A DNA stretch of 64,000 nucleotides from Argyresthia goedartella (GCA_949825045.1 OX463829.1:29761715-29825714); one strand, 5' to 3'; numbered from the stretch's first letter, positions 1-11,487 are shown. Program-made: numbers and translations. Notes: generated by a model not told the origin, from the letters alone.

Positions 1-273
1 ATTTGGGGGCTTCGCTGCGCGCGCCCCATCTAGTCTTCACCTAAGCTACCGCAGTGTTTGCCCTGGTATTTCGTAGGCAATTCAAGTTTAAACCAGTTTG
101 CTATTTAACGGTTTTAACCGTTAGTTTATCAACTAACGCGTCATTAAGTGAGCAATACGCTACAGTTTACTATCTGTCGATAGTTGACCAGCTGACGAGA
201 GAGAAAAACGTTAGTTTATCAACTTACGGTTTTGACAATCTTACGGTGACATATACATATAAGTATGACCAAC
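1..273. repeat. Dispersed inverted-repeat element fragment, truncated by window start
   Basis: The first 75 bases share a GC-rich core with copies at 45940-46035, 50380-50445 and (inverted) 63725-63850: a GGGGCTTCGC motif followed by TTCACCTAAGCTACCGCA and a TTGCCCTG stretch. At 108-139 and 205-236 there are two diverged copies of a motif containing CGTTAGTTTATCAACT. The pattern suggests the inner half of a non-autonomous DNA transposon whose other end lies outside the window. No protein is encoded. Confidence 0.45.
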
Positions 274-400
274 TCACGGGTTGCCCTGGTTGGTGCTCTC
301 GACGGTGATGACGCTGGGTGTCAGCGCAGACACGATGATGCCGACAGGAATCAGCGCAGTCAGCAGGTGGAGGAGGTGCTTCCAGGTCCAGGGTGGAGGC
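274..400 (-). CDS. Probable terminal exon of minus-strand host gene, with membrane segment
   Basis: On the minus strand a pyrimidine-rich acceptor (AG at 402-401) opens a 127-nt exon: one base to finish a codon, 41 codons, then TGA at 276-274. The encoded tail has a basic/aromatic start, then a Leu/Ile/Val/Ala-rich stretch of about 20 residues that looks like a membrane helix, then a short polar end. The incoming phase is exactly what the exon ending at 24055 leaves (two bases). I therefore infer that this is the last exon of the gene at 26513-24055, across a 23.7-kb intron. One phase match in three is expected by chance, so the link is moderate. The exon itself is well supported by its acceptor and its clean hydrophobic profile. 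No polyadenylation hexamer was found in 1-273. Confidence 0.55.
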
Positions 401-552
401 CTGAGGGGGAAGCATGAGCATATTCATATTTATATTCATTTGTTGTACTCTATTATAAGAATAAGGTCGTGTTATAAAGTGGTAGATAATTTTGAGCCTG
501 TTGGGCATAATCAATATTCTGTCTAATGTATTCTTAATTTACATAATAATAT

Positions 553-831
553 TCTTTATCCACACACGTATCATAAGCCCTCTTTACTGCGTCCAAAAAC
601 CGCACGTTACAATTAGCAAATTAATATAGTAGTAAAAACTCATTTCTTATCTAAATAGTGATTAATAATGACCATAATGTATCAATATTCATGACATTCA
701 AAACATTATGACATTCAAATTTCGAACGTCCGCCTGCGTGCCGCCCCTAGTTTGTCTGCGAAGCTGGTACTACTGAACAAGCTAAACAACTAGAGAGCAA
801 TGATCAATGCCACAATGTCGGTCGAACATAA
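553..831 (+). mobile_element. MITE copy A (TIR family with ends ACACACGTATCATAA)
   Basis: The left end, with CACACACGTATCATAAG and then a CCCTCTTTACTGCG stretch, matches the ends of copies at 27800-28162 and 52433-52748. The interior shares the CGTGCCGCCCCTAGTTTGTC stretch and a GATCAATGCCACAATG segment with them. The right terminal repeat is lost in this copy. The neighbouring sequence (848-870) carries GGCATTAAAACTC, also seen near 27735 and 39850. Confidence 0.6.
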
Positions 832-3319
832 GTAAGTTAAGTGATAGGCATTAAAACTCTCGAGTGATATTAATATCAAACTCGCCTTCGGCTCGTTTCA
901 TATACCCACTCTCAAGTTTAAAAGCCCTCCAATATGCATCAGTCACATAAACTACTATTACTTTCGTCTTATAACTTAAATAAATTATTCAACTTTATAA
1001 AGTACAATTGAAATTAGAATAAGAAGTTACAATAATTATATGCCATGTTAAGTTTAATTTGAATTTGAATTGAATTGAATTGTGTCATCTCAGGGTTCAG
1101 GGTACTCTGTCATCAGAAGTGAAAAGGAGCCGGTGGCATTGCGGTCGAGGTTCTGTTCTGTCATAAGCGAGAGTGTACCTACGGGTTAGAATTCCGGCAG
1201 GGGAGGAAAAAATATAATATTGAATGTTTACGACGTCGATATTTCTGGATGTAAACTTCCAAGACCCAGCGATTAATATTTCTTCCTTCACGGGATTCAC
1301 GCTTGTGAGGCTCATCTTCGACCGTTACACCATAGAGGTTATCCATACAAATATGATGGCGGTCCGCTTCATGTCATCACCATCACCATCATCACCAGCC
1401 AGTCAAGGAACCTACTGTGGAGTATAGGCCACCTCGTGTGCACGCCACTCAACTTTGTCGTGTGTTACATGTCCATCCATTATGTTAATGTACCAATTCA
1501 AATGAAAATTGGTATGGAAGTGTGACGGAAAATAAATAATATATGCTTGTTAAATTATATGGTATGTAGATAATACCACACGATTTTGACCTATTCTTAG
1601 GCTTAAGGCGCGTGTATTGGTTATTTTCTAAATACATTATTTATAATATTTGATATATAAGACAATTCAGTACTAACTTGCCATGTAAATAAGTAAATAA
1701 GCAACTACACTCAAGAGCAAAAGTTTTGGGTATATTTTGTGTAGAATTTCAGTACAAACTGAACCCAAAACTTTTGCTTTTGAGTGTAGTATTTAAGTTG
1801 CGTAAATAAATCATTGGCATAGTTACCTATTTAGGGTAATCTCGTGTGAAACTGAAATAACATCTTTAAGACCAAATGTAAAAAAAAACACGATACGCAA
1901 ACAAGTTTCTTATTTATTATTTCTTAAAATTCAATTGTGGTCGATAACATTTTGACCACAAACATTTTAAAATGTAGTTCCTAACAGCTCACACTGCAAC
2001 ATGTCTGTTACGTCACTGTGGCAGAACATTGCGAAATTTGTGTTATTAAATCATTCTTCAAAACTACAGATTCTTTCTTGATTTCAACACATCGTTTTAA
2101 GATATTTTGAATACCTATTTTTGACGCAATAAACTTAACAATATTCTTTTTGATAACCAATAAATTTTAAAGAAAAACTATTTAGTTTTATTTTTGTTCA
2201 TATTTGACTGTTTTTACCCGATTACAGGGAAGCGAAAAAATCAGGGTTCTGAGTTTGACTTGTATGTAACCAGGACTACAAGTAAGTCAACCTACATATT
2301 TTGGGAGATACAAGCATGGGCCAAAACTAAGCATTGTTACTAAGAAATACCCTGCCCAAAAATTAACCGTTTTCGAGTCACGAGACTTTAAAGATAAAAG
2401 TTACTTTTATAGGTGAGCAGTCCAGTTTTTTTGCTGGTTTTAGGTAAAAATAGAGTAAAGATGCATAATAAAGTAAACACTTACTTTATAGTAGTGTCAC
2501 CAAAAAAAACTAGTAAATGTTTGTGCAATCAATACCGAAAATACATTCAGTTCTCTAGCTATTCGAAAAGGTACAATAGACAAAATAGACAGTTTTTTTT
2601 TTATTATTCTTGAAAGAATTAGGCGACAAAGAAGATCAGGCAACGGACACAAAGATGAGCAGTGCTTTAAACAATTGCTTGAGATGTTGTAAATTAGTGA
2701 CGAAACACTTGAGAATCATTATTGGTATTGCATGGCACATGGCATGACATGACCTTTTCTGTACCTATAATAATGTCTTGTTTTCACTTTTGACCAACAC
2801 TTGGTTCTTGGAAAAAAATGGCGATAAAGCTATTGTTTCAGCGCCCGTGAGAGAGCGACCGCAATTTTTTTTAACAATCACAAATAAACATTAAAACAAA
2901 GGTCAATTTATGTGAAAAATTAATGACAATTTAAAAAAACCTAGTGTATTTTCGTCACTTGGGCTCTGCTTACCGACCTCCCTGAGATAACGTTTTCTTT
3001 CATCGCGACTTGGCTGGTATTGTACACTTTCAATCATCTCCTGAACTGTGACCTGGATGTGTAACTCGGACTTCGACTTGCTTGTAATTCGGATTGTGAG
3101 ATTTTAGTTCATGATGTAGGTGTTTTCTAATGAGAAATATGCTGACATTTTATGTGTTACGGGTTTTGTCAAGGGTATTCCCGAGCAGCACGGACAGAGT
3201 ATCTGCAACGTTATCCAGGTCGTCGACTGCTAGATGTTTCATTGTTTGTTGGTGCTTACTGACGACTAAGAGAAACTGGCTAGGTGCGAAGATGAAATAC
3301 GGGTTTGGGTAGACCAAGT
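832..3319. other. Mostly unassigned AT-rich DNA
   Basis: Apart from the MITE at 1705-1789, I recognise nothing firm. At 1180-1350 both strands carry open frames of 66-72 codons, but there is no recognisable domain and no clear splice signals. The rest is AT-rich with many stops in all frames. If the minus-strand host gene is read correctly, this is intron sequence. Confidence 0.4.
1705..1789. mobile_element. 85-bp MITE with near-perfect terminal inverted repeats
   Basis: CTACACTCAAGAGCAAAAGT at the left reads back as the inverse complement at the right end with one mismatch over about 27 bp. Only about 30 bp separate the arms. Ends starting CTACACTCAA are typical of small mariner-like miniatures. 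No convincing TA duplication could be fixed at the borders. Confidence 0.65.
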
Positions 3320-3531
3320 GTGCATGGCGTCGACGTAGGGGAAGAAGTACGAAGATATATCCAAGAGGACCCTACGACAGCTACAAATGTTGTTGCTCAA
3401 CAGCTTGGCATCTCACATTGGAAAGAATGGTTAACCATGCACACTGCTGGAAATACGCTTATCACTATACGCTAGTTCACGTGATTGAAGAAGGTGATCC
3501 CATTAGACGTATGGCCTTCTGTCGCTTTATG
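3320..3531 (+). pseudogene. Tc1/mariner-superfamily transposase, N-terminal fragment
   Basis: The plus strand encodes a helix-turn-helix-like segment of the insect IS630/Tc1-like transposase type. It has a basic stretch with RRYIQEDPTTATNVVAQQLG, then, after a frameshift, remains of the usual Tyr-His-Tyr and GDPIRRMAFCR segment. The catalytic DDE part is absent here and resumes at 5397 on the same strand, so the gene was split by later insertions. Frameshifts and the split make it non-functional. Confidence 0.6.
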
Positions 3532-3600
3532 TAAATAGACAGATGAATCATTTATTTCCATAGAATGTTGTTACATCACTTAGATCCGTCATTACATTTT
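3532..3600. repeat. Short shared fragment also found inside the R2-like LINE
   Basis: The stretch around 3549-3583 (ATCATTTATTTCCATAGAAT and onward) reappears in opposite orientation at about 58718-58752 with one or two differences. It is probably the 3' end of a small retroposon. It lies between the transposase fragment and the LINE fragment. Confidence 0.5.
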
Positions 3601-3767
3601 TTTGGGTGAGTTCACTAACACAATGGCGGAATCTGTGGAGAAGAGCTCACCGAAGAAACTCCACAGTCGTCGCATCTTTTGCGTTTCCTTTTTTAAATAA
3701 AATATTGTCAAATTACAAAATGAATGCTAATTACCTATATATCGAAACAGCCTGTTACTCAAACAAT

Positions 3768-4064
3768 CTATTCCCATGGACATCTGTCCTCTGAGTAATC
3801 AGATATCCTATAGTAACCTTTTTTATACAATTTCTGTTTTATTATTATTTTAAACTTGTCTAAAGGTAAGTTTTTAATATCAGTAAGGAGCTTATTGTAA
3901 TAGCGTATACAATTGCCTTTAAAAGAATTACTAATTTTATGTAGTCGGCTTACATAAGCAACCAACTTGTCTTTATTTCTAGTATTAAAATTGTGTATAT
4001 CACTGTACTTCTGAAAATTAGTTATATTTCTTTTTACATACACAAGATTGTCATAGATATATTG
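3768..4064 (-). pseudogene. Jockey-like LINE, C-terminal end of reverse transcriptase ORF
   Basis: The minus strand encodes the conserved tail found after the polymerase in jockey-type LINEs: a NTRNK segment, a SNSFKGNCIRYYNKL block and a KGYYRISDY end. The same tail occurs at 7143-7832 and 29345-28845. The upstream part of the same ORF lies at 5390-5149. The two halves are separated by the TIR element at 4065-5140, whose 8-bp duplication falls inside the coding frame. It is dead: 5'-truncated and interrupted. Confidence 0.75.
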
Positions 4065-5140
4065 CACAGATCACCCCCAATAGATACCGTATACAAGGCA
4101 AGCGACGCGCACCACGCATTAGCTCAATAGGTATTATACGAAACAAAGCTTGAATGCGCTTCTTCAGTCGCGACCAAGTGTCAGACCTGTGCGTATTGTC
4201 AAAAATTAAACCTTAAAAAAATATTTTCCGAAAAAAACAAACCATTTTAATGCCGTTTTGTAGTGTAAAGTGGTGTAGGAAGTCTACCAAGACTTCAAAC
4301 TTCCAAAGAGATGGTATAACATTCCACTGGTAAGTAAAATCCTCAAAAAATAATTTTATTTTGCCAGTGAAGCAAAGTTCAAGATACAACGGTTCATAAT
4401 ATTCAATAATTAATAGAACTTGCACTACCCGTTGATGTCTTTTGAAAATGTCTCTTTCTCACCTGCGGTGATGAGAATTACTTGTCTTTTTTTAGCAAAA
4501 TCATGCGATATCGCTAGTGTTGTGTAGTGTTTCGCGCTCAAGTTTTTATCGATCTTTTTATATAAATGATGTTGGGATTTCGCCAAGTAAATTATCTTAG
4601 TTTGAAAGTGTATTAATACCTTTATGGCGCAGCGGTTGTGGCTCTGCCTACCATGCGGTACTCAGAACTCATATTAGGTAAGTTGAGAACAGCTACTAAT
4701 ATGTATCTTTGTACCCACAAAATATTATCTACACAGTTATTTTAAGTGTGTTCTGATATAATTATGTAAATAAATTGCTGAATAAAAACTTTTTTTTTAC
4801 TTTCTAGCATATAATTTATTTGATTTTTTTAACATAACTTATACTATTATATATAAATATAATGTTAAATCTATGACTTTAATTGTGGTTCAGAAAATTG
4901 TAGGTCTTATGTCGGAATTGATTCAATGTCACTGACTGACACCGTATGTATCGATAAGTGGCTATTTCAGTAATTTCGATGTCGCATCACTAGATCTTCG
5001 GTGCTTTCTAGCACGACCTTGAGTTAGCCAATCACACGCCCGCTTGTTTGTTCCCCGCACACCCTTCCTTCCTCCGAATTCGGTGAGTTCGGTCCAGTGC
5101 AAATGTCTCATCATGCGGTATCTATTGGGGGTGATCTGTG
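4065..5140. mobile_element. 1.08-kb non-autonomous DNA transposon with 25-bp TIRs and 8-bp TSD
   Basis: The left end starts CACAGATCACCCCCAATAGA (4065-4089) and the right end (5116-5140) is its exact inverse complement over 25 bp. The octamer ATATATTG flanks both sides (4057-4064 and 5141-5148). An 8-bp duplication is usual for the hAT and P superfamilies. No transposase is encoded. A SINE-like box A (GGCGCAGCGGTTGTGGC) sits at about 4625. The element splits a LINE coding frame, so it arrived after the LINE. Confidence 0.85.
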
Positions 5141-5148
5141 ATATATTG

Positions 5149-5390
5149 AGACACAAATGTCAGAATATTGATTTCTTTAAACTTTTCCCTCAGTGACACT
5201 CTAGGCCCTAATCTATAAATTGCACGAACAGCCCGTTTCTGCAGAATAAATATACTATTAGCATTCGCAGCGTGACCCCACAATAAAATACCATAGGTCA
5301 TTAGACTATGAAAGTAACTAAAGTAGACTAGTCTAATCAGAATTTGATAAAGATAACGAACTATCATAATGCTTACTTAGCTAACGATCT
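5149..5390 (-). pseudogene. Jockey-like LINE, part upstream of the 4065-5140 insertion
   Basis: The minus strand encodes the post-polymerase segment VYFSYFHSLMTYGILLWG and an LQKRAVRAIYRLG block that are typical of jockey-clade LINEs, closely matching 7270-7400 on the plus strand. Its frame runs into the ATATATTG duplication and continues at 4064. The 5' limit is near 5390, where AACGA(A/T)CTATCATAATGCT occurs twice (about 5356 and 5382). It is 5'-truncated and lacks the catalytic YxDD part. Confidence 0.75.
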
Positions 5391-5396
5391 ATCATA

Positions 5397-5789
5397 ATGC
5401 TAAATATTGGGATCCTAAAGAGCTAGGCAATCCAAATATGAAGAGAGTGAAAGGATGCCAACGAAGATTAAGACCTGCTTTTTTTGCTCAAAATTTGAAT
5501 GGTGAACGTCACGAGACATCGGAATTAGATGATTTACTGCTCACACTGATAAGAGACATGTGGTTTCAACATGAGGGCTATCCAGCTTACAACTTAGCGG
5601 CATCTGGGAATGGTTGAATGAGAATTACCCGGACAGATGGATCACGGGAAGAGGTCCACTACCATGGCCTGCATGGTGTGCAGACATAAACCCAATGGAT
5701 TATTACATAAGGGGACACATGAAAAATATCGTGTACCAAGATGGTCATGAAATTTTGAGGCAAAGAATTATTGACGTATCCGAACTTTA
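5397..5789 (+). pseudogene. Tc1/mariner-superfamily transposase, catalytic-region fragment
   Basis: The plus strand encodes MWFQHEGYPAYNL, then after a one-base frameshift the segment with PDRWITGRGPLPWPAW, CADINPMDYYIRGHMK and VYQDG. These match the second Asp block (W-Q-x-D/E-G) and the SPDLxPxDFFLWG block of the DDE domain, with Asp and Glu positions altered. It ends at TAA near 5789. It is the C-terminal partner of the fragment at 3320-3531, and internal deletions and frameshifts make it dead. Confidence 0.65.
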
Positions 5790-6790
5790 AGAGGAAAGTG
5801 ATTTAAAGAATGGCATTTGTCAACAGCCAGCGTCTTAATGCCGAATGAACTGACTGCGGCTCAAATAAAATGCCGCTTACTATGTCATAAAGTCGCTGTC
5901 ATTTCCCGAGAGAGAGACAAGGACAGCGTTACTTTGAGTGTCCGTGTTTGAGTTGTCATTTGTGCAACCGGGCGCTCACGAGTCACGCACACATCTCACA
6001 ACAAAGCCATTGCTTGTCAATCGTCTTAATCTCGACGTGAGTATCTCGTCACGATATGGTTTCTCTGCCCTTTCGTAGACCAAGATTATTATATTGTAAC
6101 CGACTATTTTCCACCGACAACAAAAAGAGGAGGTTCTCAATTCGACTGTCCTTTTTCAAATTTCAAAATTCAAATTTATTTATTCACATATTCAGGTATA
6201 CGTTTGAATTGCTTGGGACTCCACACTAGGTGTAATCTTAATCGCGGAGGCCTAGGGGTGTATGCCAAACAAAAAGACAAACAAAACAGTACAAAACAAG
6301 ACAGAGACTGATATCAACTAATTAATTAATTATTTGAATTAATCACTTACTTACTTACTTAAATATACATACTACGAATAATGCCAGAATGTAAAAAATA
6401 AATAAAAAATGAATGAATTTATTAATCGTGTTTTTAGGGGTTGCGATTTTAATTTTATGCCATGGTAATAAAATTAAAAACCTATAACGGGTTTTTGGAT
6501 ACTACAGTACCCAAGTGTGCTCCAGCGGATATGAGACACTAACTGAGTTGGTAATAAATAAATCATTAAATAGAAATAAATATATATTAGTTATTTCATA
6601 CACGGTGCTCAATCTGGGCTTCAGTGCTGTCAATCGAGTGATGAAAGTCATTTGTGTGTGTGTTTGTTGTGTTCAAATTCGGGAACAGAACTTCTTGACA
6701 TCAACATGCCTGCACGCGGTGTTGTAAAGGTATGGTAAATCGAAGGGACTAAAACTTCTGGTGACTGCGGTTTTCACTAGGGGACCTGCA
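5790..6790. other. Unassigned; short LINE-tail-like segment near 6160
   Basis: At 6160-6200 the sequence AAATTCAAATTTATTTATTC resembles the 3' tail of lepidopteran LINEs. The downstream copy with CGGAGGCCTAGGGGTG is not otherwise recognised. No coding frame with a recognisable domain was seen. Confidence 0.35.
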
Positions 6791-6799
6791 CTCTGAATA

Positions 6800-7960
6800 A
6801 TCTTCTTGTCAGCATGAGGGAGTATTCCTCAGTGTTGACCGTGATTCGATGCTGGAAAAGGGTTTTGTATGTTGGTTACAAGATTATTCCGTCAATTATG
6901 AACAGATTTTGATAATTCTTCATTTGATTGGTACGACATACTCCAGAGGTGTTACCATATATGGCGTTCCACAAGGTTCCATATTAGGCCCTTTCTTATT
7001 CCTGGTATATATTAACGATCTGCCTTTTATGGTGGAGAAATTGACTAACATAGTATTGTTTGCTGATGATACTTCACTGGTCTTCAAAATTGAATGACAA
7101 AAAGAAGATTTTGATGATGTCAATAGAGTATTATCTTCAAACTTGAATTGGTTCACAGTTGACAATGTATTGTTAAATGCTGGTAAAACCCCACATAGAA
7201 AATTGGCTGGTAAATTAAGTTCTGCGGCTTACGGTGTTAGGAACATCAGGCAAAACACGGATGTGGCTACATCTAGGCTAGTATATTTTAGTTACTTTCA
7301 TAGTGTCATGTCCTATGGTATCTTGTTGTGGGGGAAAGCAGCGGATATTCAAACTATTTATATTTTACAGAAAAGAGCTATTCGAGCAATTTATAATTTA
7401 AAACGCACAGACTCCTTAAGAGAGCTTTTTACAGAAATTGACATACTAACTGTAGCTAGTCAATTTATTTTCGAAAATATAATATATGTACGCCTTACAA
7501 AATTTCCCAAACTTAGCGATAGCTGTAATGTTAACCTAAGAAATAATCACAGACTACTTGCGCCCCGGTTTAGACTCGCGAAGGTTAGCAATTCTTTCAA
7601 GGGTCAATGCATTCTCTACTACAACAAGTTACCTCTGGAGATCTTGAAATTGCCATTTGAGCAATTTAAAAACCATGTTAAAGCGACTTTGTCGAAAAAG
7701 GGATATTACAATGTTCAAGATTACTTAAATGATTTAATCTGGCTCAACACAGACCTTGCTGTTAATAATTTTGTAATTATTTATTCCTGCTTATTAATTA
7801 TGATAATGACTAAATATTATATTTTGTATTAGCTAAGCATTAGCAATTTTTAAAAGAGTGGTCCAATGTAGAGAAGTGGCAAAAATGACGATTGCTAAGT
7901 ATATGTAAATATCTACAGTAATAAAGACATTTGGAATTTTGGAATATAAACACAACAAAG
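6800..7960 (+). pseudogene. Jockey-like LINE with internal deletion, 3' end preserved
   Basis: The plus strand encodes [20 protein letters not shown] and then FADDTSLVF, the two polymerase blocks flanking the catalytic Asp pair. A stop follows, then LNAGKT joined directly to HRKLAGKLSSAAYGVRNIRQ, so roughly 40-90 residues usual between these blocks are missing. The rest of the frame (to TAG at 7830-7832) is open and complete to the C terminus. The 3' part ends with AATAAAGACATTTGGAATTT (about 7920-7940). The 5' region before 6850 is degraded. Confidence 0.75.
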
Positions 7961-8029
7961 AAGTACATCTTTTTATATTATTATTTTTAGTATTATGTGG
8001 AATGTAGATTTTGGTAGGTAGTTTATTAT

Positions 8030-8220
8030 TTTACTAACATATTTTATATTGTGCACATAGGTCTTCTATAGTTTCTTTTTTTCCCCTCTCCATTCTAGGT
8101 TTGCCTGAAGAAATCTCTTATTAGAGATTTCTTCTTGGTACATGTTTTTTCCTTTTTATTTTTTGAATCAACTGTTTTTATGCAATAAAGTAAATTAACA
8201 TTGATAAGTTTTGTACTGGT
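8030..8220 (+). repeat. 3' end of a second LINE family (CR1-like), with hairpin
   Basis: A perfect hairpin, GAAGAAATCTCT / AGAGATTTCTTC with a 4-base loop, lies at 8108-8135. It is followed by GCAATAAAGTAAATTAACAT. The same layout (AATCTCTTTCTAGAG, then GCAATAAAGTATATTAATAT) ends the LINE copy at 22300-22399, so this is an orphan 3' end of that family. Confidence 0.6.
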
Positions 8221-8307
8221 GAATAAATTCGCGGGCAGAAGCTGTTATGCCTATTATGACGATAACTGAGTTTTGTTTTTTTAAAAGTGGACGAACAACA
8301 AACGCAG

Positions 8308-9048
8308 TGTTATATCCTTCGACTGTCAGGGTTCGACGAGGACAAGATAATAAAGACTTCGTAGAATTTTAAGGAGTTTTATTTCCCTACAAACTATCTA
8401 GTCTATAACACGTTTTCGTTAGAAGGAAAAAGTCTACTGGGGACGCGACTTGAGGTACGAAGGTAAGTTACGATCGCGAGTATAGGGAGCGACTGCTACT
8501 CAGAGTGGTTGGTGCTTCTCTCTGACGAAAGGGCCTGTGCGTACAGTTTATATAAGCAACAGATAACGATGTTTTTCGGGGGAGAACAATGGGGTCTTTC
8601 GGGACGTAGTTTAGGCTACGTGATAGGGGACATCAAAGCAGAATTTGGGTATCATGTTCATGACCCGAGATTTCCTTATTGGTCTTGTACAAAGAGACTT
8701 CTATTCTACATTGTAGTAATCAGTATTCTAACTCTTATCAAATTCAAATATTAATTGGTCGGTGCGGCTTTATAAAAGGAGTGATAATAGCATACTATGT
8801 TGCTAACAAAGGGTCTTTGAGAGCTTGAATGAGCGCGTGATATTCTACATTGTAGTAATCAGTATTCTAACTCTTATCAAATTCAAATATTAATTGATCG
8901 GTGCGGCTTTATAAAAGGAGTGACAATAGCATACTATGTTGCTAACAAAGGGTCTTTGAGAGCTTGAATGAGCGCGTGATAAGAACACGGCACGTGTAAG
9001 TGCGTAAGTATTAGGGTTGAGACATAATGTTAGGGCTGGTATATAACA
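8308..9048 (-). repeat. 3' LTR of the errantivirus
   Basis: The LTR is 741 bp with ends TGTTATA...TATAACA. It contains a 139-bp tandem duplication (8702-8840 and 8841-8979). On the minus strand a TATATAA stretch lies near 8548-8555 and a TATAAAG in each duplication unit. An AATAAA signal lies at 8383-8378, as expected for R/U5. The 81-codon plus-strand frame inside it is not a gene. Confidence 0.95.
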
Positions 9049-9536
9049 CCTCCCAGGCGAGAACTAAACAATAGCTAAAAGGGTTTGTTTAGTCAATTCC
9101 TTTTCCTTCTTTACAAAAGTATAAATCTTAAATAAAAAATTAAAGTAGAGTAAATTAAACAGTAAACAGTAACAGTATTATCAAACAGTATTAAAGTAAA
9201 TGGTAGATGAACTAGTCTAAAAGATTACACAAGAAAAATAGTTGATTATACAAAGTTATACAATTATAGCTTATAATTATAAGTTAAGTTTTTTACTAAT
9301 ATTTACCCTAAAATTGGGGTAGTGAAAAACAATAATATTAAATCCTTTAATTGATTACAATCTTAGTCTAAAATCTCTAAGGGTGAGTAAAAGAATCTCA
9401 TTTTCAATATTATATTTTCTTATTCTAGTCATAATCTAGTCAATTTATTCTAGTGTAAATGAGGTGAGATTAAAATCTAAGTGAAGTTATTACATAAATT
9501 AACCTTATACACAATGAATTTAATGTCTCGGTTTAG
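9049..9536 (-). other. Errantivirus 3' untranslated region and purine tract
   Basis: About 490 bp lie between the env stop and the 3' LTR. The minus-strand bases abutting the LTR are CTGGGAGG (9056-9049), a short purine tract suited to plus-strand priming. No further ORF was seen. Confidence 0.7.
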
Positions 9537-11487
9537 TTAATTAGTCATGTTATACGTATATTTGGCCTTTGATTCCATACTAGGAGTTCTTTTAACTATT
9601 AATGGTGAAGGTTTTGGAGTATCTTCGTCATCTGATATTAAATCTGAACGGTTAACTCTATGGAATTCTACCGCTGGTTCAATACGGTTATTAATTCTCC
9701 TAGTGTTGCATTGATTAAATATTTGGACACAACAACATCCTCTTCCATCTCCGGGATTATGTGAGGATCGTAATAAATTAAAGAGTTGGAAAATCTTGCA
9801 GAACCTCCACAAAAGGTAAAACAATACAAAGGCACATATCGTGTAAAGTAAGTATGGTATATGAACTCCAGATTTGAAATTGAATTTAGAGTTTTGCTCT
9901 TGTTGAGTAGTAATTTGTTCTTCTATTGAATGCAACTTTACAGAAGCTAGATTTAGATCATCCAGTTGGATGTTACCTATATTGTTTGGGGTAAAAAGGT
10001 GTTGAGTCTTATTTAATTTTAGATCATTACAACATTCGTCCAGTACTAAGTCAATGTTAATATCTGGCGAAGTATAATTGGTGATGATGTCACCTGTAGC
10101 CGTTAATTGAATAAGATTTGCATATGCTTTGCAATCTTTATCTAAGCTCAGTATTCCAGTATTAGTTAAGCTAAAATCTGTTATTTGTTTCGGTGGGCAA
10201 TCTACGGTTAATTTCGTAGGATTGGAATAGATATAAATCCATCTATTACTTGTTAGTTTTTGCCAAATTTCAACTTCTCCATACATAAATTTGGTAATAC
10301 ATTCTTTTGGGAGAGAATCTAAGATTTTAGTTAAAAATTGAGATTCGCAAGAAGGGTTAGAGTGAGAAGAATATTCATTTATTCCATCACATATAAAATG
10401 TTCTGGGGAAAGCTTTTTACATTGTTCTAGATAGTTAAATTGGGCATAAGATTGTCTGTTGGTGGTAATAGCCAAATATCTTTTAGAAGGTTGTACTAGG
10501 GCGAAAGTTAAATCCTTGAATTTATAAGGAACAGGTAATGGATAAACATGGTATAATTCAAATTCCTGTGGTGTTACTAGAGGTATATTGAGGATGAAGA
10601 TTAATTTAGAATTTACATAGAACACATTAAGAGGGGATATATCGATTAAAAGGTGAATATCTTCTACCGTAAGGGTTAAAGGAAATTGTTTTCCTGTTTT
10701 CAGTGATTTTAGATTAGTGGTCAATTCAGTATAAATCTGAGTAGGGGAAATTATTTTGGGATGCAGAACATTTTGTTTTGCAAATAGTATAGCTTCTACA
10801 ATCGTATTTACTTCTGTTGTTAAGTCCTCTATCATTCCGTCAATAACGCCAAAATGCGTATTCATGATCGATCTAATATCAGTTATGGATAGGTTAGTAT
10901 TCAGGTCGTTAACGAATTTTTTCATAGTTAAAAAGTTCTGATTTAAAGCTTTCTCGTTTGAATTGAGTTTGGATATGGTATTATTAAAATTTGTTATGGC
11001 GGATTGAGTCACTTGTACTTCACTTTTCATAATTCTGTACAATTCTTTGTCATCTTCTACTACCTTGTTAATGACATTGTCATAGTAAACTGCATCGTCT
11101 GAATCCATCGTTCCAAAGACTGTTTTAAGAACAGTTCCTATTCCATCAAACCATCCACGTCGGCTTCTACGATGTGTCCCAGTTAGATGGGCTAACGATT
11201 CAAATGACTCTGTTACCTTCAGTAGGTTTTTCTGACTGGTTTTCAATTTACGAGTGCAGATTTTAAAGCTTCCGCTATACTCTTCTAAGTCATTACAATG
11301 TACTTTAGTATATTTACATTGTGTTTGTAAGAATCCAATGGACTTGGGTATATTGTCAATGCTCTTGAACGTTACTAATTTCCAATCGTCTACATGAGTC
11401 TTCATTGCTCCGATTCTGTCGAAGTATAGTCCGGGGCTTTTGTTTATAGGTTTTATTTCAACCGATTTCGCGAGCGCAAGGAGTAAC
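9537..11487 (-). CDS. env: env (F-type envelope glycoprotein), main exon
   Basis: This predicts a fusion envelope protein related to the baculovirus F group. From the first ATG (11405) it has 622 codons. Visible parts: a basic RRSRR cleavage site at residues 79-83, a hydrophobic glycine-containing fusion-peptide-like segment right after it (84-100), a helical region, a cysteine-bearing ectodomain, a membrane helix at about 515-535 and a tail of about 85 residues with a CCC cluster. The frame is open upstream of that ATG to a TAA at 11510-11508, overlapping the pol end in another frame with no other ATG. An acceptor AG at 11489-11488 would start the exon at 11487. The first codons there are Leu/Ala-rich, like the end of a signal peptide. 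The start therefore probably comes from a leader exon (16418-16396). The frame is intact. Confidence 0.88.

Noticed and set aside
1097..1427. Open frames on both strands at 1097-1427 as a possible exon
   Set aside because: No domain, no matching splice signals or phase with the neighbouring exons. The two overlapping frames suggest a chance or repeat-derived open stretch.
8509..8754. 81-codon plus-strand frame in the LTR, repeated at 16940-17185
   Set aside because: It lies in LTR sequence on the strand opposite to the element. It is duplicated only because the LTRs are identical, and has no protein features.
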